From: Nematostella vectensis
Lineage: Eukaryota > Cnidaria > Anthozoa > Actiniaria > Edwardsiidae
Assembly: GCF_932526225.1 (NCBI RefSeq)
Contig: NC_064039.1
Span: 12,606,139-12,670,138, forward strand
Length of the DNA: 64,000 bases
Direction: 5' to 3'
The position numbers and the translations under genes are program-made. Positions 13,201 to 25,200 of this stretch are shown piece by piece. Below the pieces are notes generated by a model that was not told where the DNA came from, searched no databases, and saw nothing but the letters and a program-made list of their open reading frames with translations. The number at the start of each line of letters is the position of its first letter. Position 1 is the first letter of the stretch.

Positions 13201-16200
13201 ATCCCCTCCCCAATAATATGGTTGGATTTCTCAACATCTAAACTATCCCCTTTTTATCTACATTATCTTATAAGATCTAGCAGTAGCACTCGAAACAAAA
13301 ACTGATTCAAGTAATAAACGAATACGATACACAGAGTTGTACTTAGACGTCATACTCGTGAATCACACGCCACCACAAGGATTAATTCACGCACAATTCA
13401 CGTCACAAATGACGACTACCACATACCTATCATCACTAAGATCAACAAAAATGACAACAACAACGAAAACAACTAAATACTAGCAATCAACCTAGTAATT
13501 TGCTCCATGACATTCTTGCCGCGAAATTTTCTTCTCTCGACGGGAACTGGATTGACCTTGTTGATTTGCATGTCTGCAGAAAGGTCAAGGAATCACAGCC
13601 AGGTCATACCCTTAAAGAAACACTTTCATGATTATTAACACTTTCATGATTATTAACACTTCCATGATTTTTAACACTTCCATGATTATAAACACTTCCA
13701 TGATTATTGAAAACAAATTATTAACACTTCCATGATTATTGAAAACAAAATCAAGTTGTGGAAGGATACGTTGACCCGAGGAATTAATGATATCTTCTTC
13801 CGGCCGTGTGAGATAGTTCAGCATCTGCAAGTGGAAAAAGCGGCATTAGAAGTCATGGGTAGCGGCAAACAAGCGGCGGGTTTTGAGGGTGGCAAGGTCG
13901 CTTTGTATCATGGAAACGAAAAAAAGAAAATGGCGGACAACGCATTATTTATTTTTGGTCCACATTGTGGGGAAATCCTAGATCCGTACCAGAAACACTA
14001 GAATGTTTTAGTTTTTTCACTTAATTCCAAAAACGCAAGGGTGGTAGGAACAGGTGATTGTTTGATTGCTACCCGTGGCGCGCGAATTGTCCCTGACATT
14101 TCGCACTGACCATTTTTTCTAATTTAATAATATACATGAAAAAAATTCTCTATTCTGGTTGGCTAAGAGCAGTGCAATGTATAGGAAGTACAGTGCCAAA
14201 AATAGGAAATTCAGTGCAGAAAAAAGGAAACACTTTTTCGTGGGGAAAGGAGCACCCCTCCACCCCCTCCCCCCACACTTTATCCTACGCTATCTTGTTA
14301 ACCGAATGCTACCTTTGAAGCTCTGAATATGTTGCAATTACGTCCAGGATTTAATCAACCTGAGCGCCATATTTTCTCAAGTTACATGCTTTGTAAGAGC
14401 TCCTTAACATAACTGACGGCTGATTTAGACAGTACGATTTAGTCAAGACCTCCCCAGCGATGGTTTGCCCGCTAAAACGACGACATCACATCCTGGAGAG
14501 CGATTCCGACACCGACTAAACTTAAAGCCAGTTGTAAGGCAAAAACTTTATAAAACACTTATTTCAGAAACATTCTTCGAATGCTCGATTTATGAGTAGA
14601 TTGATCGTTGCACGAGTCTTTGTAAATTATGGTTTACTGAATAAATTATTTTGTCACATGGCACTTCAAACGCGCGTCAATTCCTGTTGAATTTTTTATG
14701 CATATTATAAATAAGTAATCATACGACTTTTCTCGTTCAATTTGGAATTAATTCCACTCGTGTGTTTTTCAAAAAGCTCAAATGATGACACTTTTTGAAA
14801 AACTCACTCGTGCAATTAATTCCAAATTGAACTCGAAGTCGTATGATTACCTATACAAACATGAAGAGCGCGTCGCAAACAAGGCACATTATAGCCAAAT
14901 AAGAGGGAAATTCGTGGCTTATTATCAAAATTTAGCAATCGCTGTTTCTACCGCCCTTGGATCGCAGGATCGCGGGGTCGACACCTTCATCGCTCGCTCA
15001 CATTCCTGAAAACACGTAGTTTTCACATGTTTTACCTTAGCACTCGGATACTGACTCTGGATCCGGACACAGAAGTCGGACAGACGCTCGTATTCCTTTC
15101 CACGGTAAATGAACACTTTATCCTGAAGAAGATCAAACACTCACCACATCGGTCATCTTATATTTTCAATTCTATATTCATTTTATATGTCACAAGTTTC
15201 AGTCGTGAGGTACGACTTCGAAACCACAAACCATCTAAGCGGAATGAATGTGTTTGTGAGGGCCACATGTATTATCATCTATATATAATCTAAACGACGA
15301 TGATGATGATAATAATAATGGTGGTGATGGTGGTGGTAATGGTGATGATGATGATGGTGGTGATGATGACGATGATAATGGTGGTGATTGTGATGGTGAT
15401 GAAAATAGTGGTGATGGTGGTGGTGGTGATGATGGTGATAGTGATGGTGGTGGTGACGACGACGATGATGATAGTGGTAGGGACGGATACAGGATTTCAA
15501 AATGGGGGGTGGATAATAGCCGGATAGACGGCTTATAACTGATCCAGTGGTTCTTGGTAAGTCACAGATCTCAGATCCTTTACATTAAAAGGGGGGTGAA
15601 TATCCCACCCCCCCCTGTATCCGCCCCTGGGTGGCGATGGTGTTGGTGATGGTGATAGTTATGGTGGCGATGATGGTGATGGTGATGGCGATGATGATGA
15701 TGATAATTCATTATTGCCATTATTATTTAACACTTACCCGGAGGAATGTCGGGAAGCCTTTACCATAAAAGGCAACTCGGAAGTATTCAGGTTCGCCCCG
15801 GACCTGTGTGATGATGTTGTCGTAAAACTTGGCTTGCTTGTTCTACACAAACAAGAATGCACGTTTACTAGACGATAGCCATGCGATATGATGAATAAGT
15901 TAGTTTATTGATATCATAGGGGAATAAGGGCGATATAGAAAAAAAATATAGAAAAAAATAATGGGCGTTAAGAGGAAAATATAACTACTATAAATCAGTG
16001 CCGGCTATGAATTAAAAACCTCGGACTAATCGCAACACAAGGTTTTTCAACGTTTTTGTATTAATTTAGTCCCCCTTTAATAACATACTAAAAGTCTAAA
16101 AACATCGGAGCACGCAAACACCCCGAAAAACCGCATCGAATTTCCCCATTCAAGGCATGTATGAAAAACGACAGGAATCCCAAATCAAGAAAATCACGAA

Positions 16201-19200
16201 AAATATAAATACTTTAAAAAAATCAAATATATACCACTATAAATAATAAGAAATATCAAATTAACGTTATCTGATATAGCTTAATTATCTATTTGGGGCA
16301 AAACCCACAGGTTTCTATCTTTACGGGTCTTTAGAAGGATAATCAAGTACATCATGTTTATTATCATTAGTTTGAGTTTGTTAGATTTTAATGGCGTTGA
16401 TCTCAAGTTTATTATCTTTCTTCTTTTTGTTATTATTATTAAGTGTGATTGTAAATGCAGGACCCCAGTGATATCAGACACAGTCTGAAGGGGCTTATCC
16501 TGTCAAATGCCGACCATAAATGAGCTGCTAGGTAAAAGTTTTAATGCTATTTCTATTCCTCATTTTATTTTTTGCTTTTTATCCATGCGCTTCTTGGTTG
16601 TGATACCACATTCCATGAATACGAACAGGAAAGGATGCATCATTCAAGAAGCTTGTCTCCTCACCCTACATCCGCGCACAGGCAGCTGTTAACAGGACAG
16701 AGCTAAGAGAACCATAAAATATATCCCCAACTTCAGCAGCAGCCATGTTCAACAGTTCCAAGTACTCTATCAAGTCAACCAATGGAAAGGCGATAGAAAG
16801 GCGGTCTGAAGTCTGATGTTGGTCAACGACAGGCTGAAGGAACCCTTTTGAGGACTGCAGCACGTTTAGTGCTTCTGCCGCAGGAACAATCAAGCGTTGT
16901 CGCCCTACGGCCAATACAAAGGGTCATCGTGTACTAATTCCCTCTCAATCTGGTCTTAATTTAAAAGAAATTATAAAAACTTCCGACATTAAAGAATCTA
17001 TTTTCTCAGAAAAACGATACCATGAGAATGATTATATAATATATTATTATTATATACATTATATACCATAATATAATAATATACTATACTATAATATATA
17101 ATCATATATAGTGGGTCCATATACTTTCTTTATTTACACTGAATCAATGACATTATTATTGAGAGGCACTAAGCACTATTTGTATGAGAACCTGTTTTAC
17201 ATCACGTATAGTCATTTACGAAATGTCTGCAAGATCAAAGTGGTGGTGACAAGGATAGCTAAAAATCTGTGCATTTTACCCAAAATAACTGAAACAATTC
17301 AAATAACGTAAATTTTATATCCTAATATATATTTCTAGTAATCTATAGTGGTATACATTTCTTTTTTCTAAAGTATGTATTTTTTCTTTATTTTATGACT
17401 TGGGAACCCTGTGGTTTTTCATACAAGCCTTGAATGGGGAAATTCGATCCCGTTTTTCGGGGTGTTTGCGTGCTCCGATTTTTTAAAACTTTTAGTATGT
17501 TATGGAGGGATACTTTTTGTGCAAGAAACCGTTAAAAAACTTTGTGTTGTAATTAGTCCGATGTTGACCCCTTTTTTGACGTAGATAGACTGGACTATAA
17601 TTAACAATTAGACTACGAGTTCGAGTTTTCTATGAGTTAACAGATAGTCAACGAGGCGCGTAGCGCCGAGTTTTAGTATAAACGAGTTTTAGTATAAATC
17701 CACTTAGTATAAATCCACTGTGCAAGAAACCGTGCTGTGCGATCCCCACTTTTAATCCCTCGTCGTTGTGCTGAAGCCAGCACAAGTTGATGGTTGCTTG
17801 TATTTTTCATCAAAAATACAGCTATGAGCATATTAGGAGAGTGTCTCAGGACATCATGAAGTCTTTTGGGGCATAATTGAGTGCTTTGCTTATGGATATT
17901 TGCAAGCAAAGGTGGATTCATGATGATTTTTTCTTGTTTGGCTTTGCCTGGATGAGAAAATGATTTTCTAATGAATCACCACAGCTCTCCTAAATAGCAT
18001 CCATTCCAGCGAAAGAGAATATAAAGCATTGAGCTGGGATATAGTGTTTACACCTCTATAGCTCAAGTTTACTTAAAAGTATGTGACTGAACTTGGTGCC
18101 CAAAGGTGGTTCACTTACGAGTATGTAGCTGAGTTTGATGTAGTCAAAAGTCTGTTCCTCGTACTTAACGAGTGTGTTCACTTACGAGTATGTGGCTGAG
18201 CTTGATGTAGTCAAACGTCTGTTCCTCGTACTTAACGAGTGTGTTCACTTACGAGTATGTGGCTGAGTCTGATGTAGTCAAACGTCTGTTTCTCGTACTT
18301 AACGAGTGTGTTCACTTACGAGTATGTGGCCGAGTTTGATGTAGTCAAAAGTCTGTTTCTCGTACTTAACGAGTATGTTCACTTACGAGTATGTGGCTGA
18401 GTTTGATGTAGTCAAACGTCTGTTCCTCGTACTTAACGAGTGTGTTCACTTACGAGTATGTGACTGAGCTTGATGTAGTCAAACGTCTGTTCCTCGTACT
18501 TAACGAGTATGTTCACTTACGAGTATGTGGCTGAGTTTGATGTAGTCAAACGTCTGTTCCTCGTACTTAACGAGTATGTTCACTTACGAGTATGTGGCTT
18601 AGTTTGATGTAGTCAAACGTCTGTTCCTCGTACTTAACGGGTATGTTCACTTACGAGTATGTGACTGAGTTTGATGTAGTCAAAAGTCTGTTCCTCGTAC
18701 TTAACGAGTATGTTCACTTACGAGTATGTAGCTGAGTTTGATGTTGTCAAAAGTCTGTTCCTCGTACTTAACGGGTATGTTCACTTACGAGTATGTGGCT
18801 TAGTTTGATGTAGTCAAACGTCTGTTATCCGTACTTAACGAGTGTGTTCACTTACGAGTATGTGGCTTAGTTTGATGTAGTCAAACGTCTGTTCCTCGTA
18901 CTTAACGATTATGTTCACTTACGAGTATGTGGCTGAGTTTGATGTAGTCAAAAGTCTGTTTCTCGTACTTAACGAGTGTGTTCACTTACGAGTATGTAGC
19001 TGAGCTTGATGTAGTCAAACGTCTGTTCCTCGTACTTAACGAGTGTGTTAACTTACGAGTATGTGACTGAGTTTGATGTAGTCAAAAGTCTGTTCCTCGT
19101 ACTTAACGAGTATGTTCACTTACGAGTATGTAGCTGAGTTTGATGTAGTCAAAAGTCTGTTCCTCGTACTTAACGGGTATGTTCACTTACGAGTATGTGG

Positions 19201-22200
19201 CTTAGTTTGATGTAGTCAAACGTCTGTTCTTCGTACTTAACGAGTGTGTTCACTTACGAGTATGTGGCTTAGTTTGATGTAGTCAAACGTCTGTTCCTCG
19301 TACTTAACGATTATGTTCACTTACGAGTATGTGGCTGAGCTTGATGTAGTCAAACGTCTGTTCCTCGTACTTAACGAGTGTGTTCACTTACGAGTATGTG
19401 GCTTAGTTTGATGTAGTCAAAAGTCTGTTCCTCGTACTTAACGAGTATGTTCACTTACGAGTATGTGGCTGAGCTTGATGTAGTCAAACGTCTGTTCCTC
19501 GTACTTAACGAGTGTGTTCACTTACGAGTATGTGACTGAGTTTGATGTAGTCAAAAGTCTGTTCCTCGTACTTAACGAGTATGTTCACTTACGAGTATGT
19601 AGCTGAGCTTGATGTAGTCAAACGTCTGTTCCTCGTACTTAACGAGTGTGTTCACTTACGAGTATGTGGCTGAGCTTGATGTAGTCAAACGTCTGTTCTT
19701 CGTACTGCTTGGAAAGCTGTTTGCACATGGATATGGCCTCCTCCCAACACTTCACCAAACAAAAATAATCCGTAAGTAACGTAATAAAGCACGATGCTTA
19801 GCCTCTTTCCAACACTACATCAAGCACAAAACAGACATCAGAAATAAGATTTACAAAAGGTGTAAAAGAGAAAAATGACTTACGGCTAAAAACATGTGGA
19901 AAAATCAGTAATAACAGGGGTGAACGATATAAGAAGTTAAAAGGAGTTAAAAACAGAGGAGTTAAAAAACAGAGCGTTCTCCTCTTCTAACTAGCGCCCC
20001 CCCTCCCAACCCCTCGCTACTAAAACAAATAATAAGTCCAAGGGGCAGAACGAGCATACGTTATTTGTTGAAAACAGAGGGCTATTTTCCCTTGCCAAAA
20101 GGCCTTCCTTTTAACTTCCCATTTTAATATTTTCTTCTCTGTTGGTCATCATATACATTGTTCTTTGTAATACTGTGTTCTTTGCCGTAATTCTACTTTT
20201 ACCCTCTTCCTTTACATTTTACTAAAAAGGGGCCAAAGAACCTCTCCTCTGGGGACGCCCCTTTTTCAGGAGTGGTTTAAAGGGTAACTGGTCGCACCTT
20301 TCCTTTGTCGAAATAGTCAATCATGTCAGTGTAGAGGCTCTCCTTCAACTGACGCTGAGTCGTTGCTTGGTACTTGCCTTGACCCGTGAACACGGGCTGA
20401 TCGCACCACTAGAACAAACGGTAGGAGTTTAGTATGTACCATATAATACTCGATAAAGACCGGCTGATCGCACCACTAGAACAAACGGTAGGAGTTTAGT
20501 ATGTACCATATAAGACTCGATAAAGACCGGCTGATCGCACCACTAGAACAAACGGTATGAGTTTAGTATGTACCATATAAGACTCGATAAAGACCGGCTG
20601 ATCGCACCACTATAACAAACAGTAGGAGTTTAGTATGTACCATATAATACTCGATAAAGACCGGCTGATCGCACCACTAGAACAAACGGTAGGAGTTTAG
20701 TATGTACCATATAAGACTCGATAAAGACCGGCTGATCGCACCACTAGAACAAACGGTATGAGTTTAGTATGTACCATATAAGACTCGATAAAGACCGGCT
20801 GATCGCACCACTATAACAAACGGTAGGAGTTTAGTATGTACCATATAAGACTCGATAAGGACTGGCTGCTCGCACCACTAGAACAAACTGTAGGAGTTTA
20901 GTATGTACCATATAAGACTCGATAAAGACCGGCTGATCACACCACTATAACAAACGGTAGGAGTTTAGTATGTACCATATAAGACTCGATTAAGACCGGC
21001 TGATCGCACCACTAGAACAAACGGTAGGAGTTTAGTATGTACCATATAAGACTCGATAAAGACCGGCTGATCGCACCACTAGAACAAACGGTAGAAGTTT
21101 AGTATGTACCATATAAGACTCGATAAAGACCGGCTGATCGCACCACTATAACAAACGGTAGGAGTTTAGTATGTACCATATAAGACTCGATAAGGACTGG
21201 CTGCTCGCACCACTAGAACAAACTGTAGGAGTTTAGTATGTACCATATAAGACTCGATAAAGACCGGCTGATCACACCACTATAACAAACGGTAGGAGTT
21301 TAGTATGTACCATATAAGACTCGATTAAGACCGGCTGATCGCACCACTAGAACAAACGGTAGAAGTTTAGTATGTACCATATAAGACTCGATAAAGACCG
21401 GCTGATCGCACCACTAGAACAAACGGTAGAAGTTTAGTATGTACCATATAAGACTCGATAAAGACCGGCTGATCGCACCACTAGAACAAACTGTAGGAGT
21501 TTAGTATGTACCATATAAGACTCGATAAAGACCGGCTGATCACTCCACTATAACAAACGGTAGGAGTTTAGTATGTACCATATAAGACTCGATTAAGACC
21601 GGCTGATCGCACCACTAGAACAAACGGTAGGAGTTTAGTATGTACCATATAAGACTCGATAAGGACTGGCTGCTCGCACCACTAGAACAAACGGTAGGAG
21701 TTTAGTATGTACCATTTAAGACTCGATAAAGACCGGCTGATCGCACCACTAGAACAAACTGTAGGAGTTTAGTATGTACCATATAAGACTCGATAAAGAC
21801 CGGCTGATCACTCCACTATAACAAACGGTTGGAGTTTAGTATGTACCATATAAGACTCGATTAAGACCGGCTGATCGCACCACTAGAACAAACGGTAGGA
21901 GTTTAGTATGTACCATTTAAGACTCGATAAAGACCGGCTGATCGCACCACTAGAACAAACTGTAGGAGTTTAGTATGTACCATATAAGACTCGATAAAGA
22001 CCGGCTGATCACTCCACTATAACAAACGGTTGGAGTTTAGTATGTACCATATAAGACTCGATTAAGACCGGCTGATCGCACCACTAGAACAAACGGTAGG
22101 AGTTTAGTATGTACCATATAAGACTCGATAAAGACCGGCTGATCGCACCACTAGAACAAATGGTAGAAGTTTAGTATGTAACATACGAGACTCGTATGTT

Positions 22201-25200
22201 GGAGCAAGGGAGCAAGGAACGGGGAAAAATAAAATAGGAGGAACGGAGATTATAGTAAATCTAGAAACAAATGTTAACCATAGCAAGAACACGAATTATT
22301 GAATCAAATATCAATCCAGAAGACCTATCCAGCGCACTTTTCGATGACGTCAAATGGAGCCAAACAGAAAGCCTTTGCATAATTTGAACGTAAAAAAACT
22401 TTCGGCCAATTTCCCAAGTTCGATGGTTTTCAGATCAGGATTTCTCTCCATTCACTACCGTTTTCTGAATACAAGCTTGCATTTTGAGTTATTTTTTTAA
22501 TTTGAATTTGCGAATTGAATTGCGAATTGAATTTGGAATGTTTGGATGTTTTGGTACATATTTAGGGCGTCACAGGGCGGTATAGGAGCGACAGGAATGT
22601 GGCAAGAGTGTGAAGGCGGTCTTACCTCTAGCAAATCGGCGTGTAGCAGCAGTGTGAAGGCGGCCTTACCTCTAACACGTCGGCGTGTAGCAGGAGTGTG
22701 AAGGCGGCCTTACCTCTAACAAGTCGGCGTGTAGCAGGAGTGTGAAGGCGGCCTTTCCTCTAACAAGTCGGCATGTAGCAGGAGTGCGAAGTCGGCCTTA
22801 CCTCTAAAAAGTCGGCGTGTAGCAGGGGTGTGAAGGCGGCCTTACCTCTAGCAAGCCGGCCTTCCTCTAACAAGTCGGCATGTAGCAGGAGTGCGAAGTC
22901 GGTCTTACCTCTAACAAGCCGGCGTGTAGCAGGAATGCGAAGGCGGCCTTACCTCTAGCAAGTCGGTGTGTAAGGTGAAGGCGGTCTTACCTCTAACAAG
23001 TCGGCGTGTAACAGGAGTGTGAAGGCGGCCTCGGTGTAGTTCTCAATGGCCAGGTGCATGTCACAAAGCTTATACACGTATCTGAAATCATAACATTCAT
23101 TGAAAATTAAAGAATGATTACGCGCCCAGTAAGACCGAATCCAAAAATAATCAACTGAATATTGCTACTATAAATAAAAGTCAAAAGACTACCGCAGCAG
23201 GGGTGGGGCACTAGGGCCATGTGCCCCAAAATATTTTCGAAAATTATGAGGAAATGACAAGTGGGGGCTTGGCTGTCCCCCATTGTTATCTTAACGTTCC
23301 TGTATCGTGCCCCCCCCCCCCCCCCCCAATAATTCGATTTATGGTACGGCTATGCATTTCGGTGTTTCGACTATTAACAATAACAAATAAATGATGGCTA
23401 AGCCACATTCATTAAGAACGTAAGCCGAGCTCAGAGGCGCAGGACACTGACCTGATGAACATTTCCTCTCTTCTGATTTCTTTGTAGAAATTCTACAGCA
23501 AAGAAAATGGTTTTTTTTAATTTCATTTACTGGCTTTTGCATGTATTCACCATCTTGTAAGCATTTAAATGCGACAGAATTCAGGAGACAACTATTCGGT
23601 TAAGGTAATTCCCTTGAAATAGTTCTACAATCCATAATTTTTTTAAACTTGGCTCAAAAATGTAATAAAAAATGGGGGTACCGATCTCGTTTTCACAACA
23701 GAGGGGCGTAGAGTTGACGCGTTTTTACTGATCGCGCAAGGGAAATCCCAACTCTTAGTTTTCAAAAAGAGTGCCTATAGTCTTTAGAAAATTAAGTTCT
23801 GTTTGTCGAGCTGCCAGAATCCGATCTCCTAAACAATAACCCGTAGTAGCTAATGTTCAAAACAAATCACATTTTAAGAGATCGCACTAAAAGATATTGT
23901 TTTCGCCACTATTCATACGGTAAAAAGCGCCATTTTGTATTCTTACGGCTTTTAAGAGAAATAACAAAACTTCTACAACCCAACTTTTCTTCTTCTTTCA
24001 GTATATAATTTTTCCGTATATATTTAACAATTTGAGCAAATAAAAACTGGGGGTAACCGACTTCGTTTTTCTGTCAAAGCGATTTTAAGTAAAAAACGCG
24101 CGCCTTTTGCTGTGTTTTCTTGTACAACTGTGGCGCGCGCGCGCACTTAATACCGGAAAATTCGAACAAACAGCGCGCGCCACTATGCGCAGAAGGGGTG
24201 CGCAGTGCAATTCAAGGGAATTACCTTAAGTGTTGCTCCTCTGGCAAAACTATAAAGGTTATTCCATCCCTGCTACAATAGCACCGCGTGATACGTACCA
24301 GCACATTCACAATGCAGCTCATGCGATTGTCGATGTTCTCGTCCCCTTGGACCACGGTACGATAGTCCAGCAGTCTTTCCATGAGTTGCGTGAGAAGTTG
24401 CACGAATCGCAGTCCCTCCTCCTTCAGCTGAGGATGCCGGTTGAACAATTCGAACAGACTGAGCGAGAAGTAAATAAAAAATCATCAAATTGTTGTGTCT
24501 GGTTCTCCACCGGTCATCGCACACTTGGTGTTAAAAATGGCACTCACTTAAAGGGTTGGACAGATGCGAATAAAACGACCAGTTAATACAAAAAAATAGT
24601 AAGAAAAGATTTAAATTAACTCAAATAAACAGATGGAAGGAAAAGGAAGACTGATAAACAGAAATAAACATCTGAAAATTGAAAGTTGCTTCGTGGGTGA
24701 TTTTTTGGTTTGGGGGAACTTGAAGCATTGCACCCAGGCTCCATCTCGGTTTAAAATAATACAGGAAGCCCAATCAGGGATCACGTCACGTGACTCACAT
24801 CTGATGAAAGAGCTCCTTGTAGTCCGCATTCCCCTTGCCGCCCTCCACCAGCACGTCCAGCTTGCTCATCATCTCGGTCTCCACCGTTACAAAGCCACCC
24901 GTTGTCCTGTGCTCGACCTCGATCATGTCATAGAATATGGGAATGGTGGCTTTCCGTAGATCTGGGACACGGCAACATTACATAAGGGTCAAAGGGCGGA
25001 TCCCGAAGGGAAGGGAACATGGTTGAAGGCTAAAAGGGGAGGGGAAAATGGAAGGGATAGGGCTGGGGCTAACAGGATAATATCACAAAGGATAGAAATG
25101 GTGACACCGAGAGCAGGGGAAGTCGCACAACAACGATTTCGACTATCATTATGAGCTGCATGTTTTTTTTTTCTGTTAATTGGGGCGACAGAGTTTTTTC

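Noticed and set aside
15279-15527. Polyhistidine (minus) and Met/Val-rich (plus) frames
   Set aside because: Translation of a GATGGT microsatellite.
17673-17921. 82-codon minus-strand frame
   Set aside because: No recognisable domain. It does not fit a DOCK exon by phase or similarity and contains local CCACTTAGTATAAAT repeats.
24230-24959. Plus-strand frames of 118 and 108 codons
   Set aside because: They lie antisense to DOCK exons 40-41 and are shadows of the real coding sequence.
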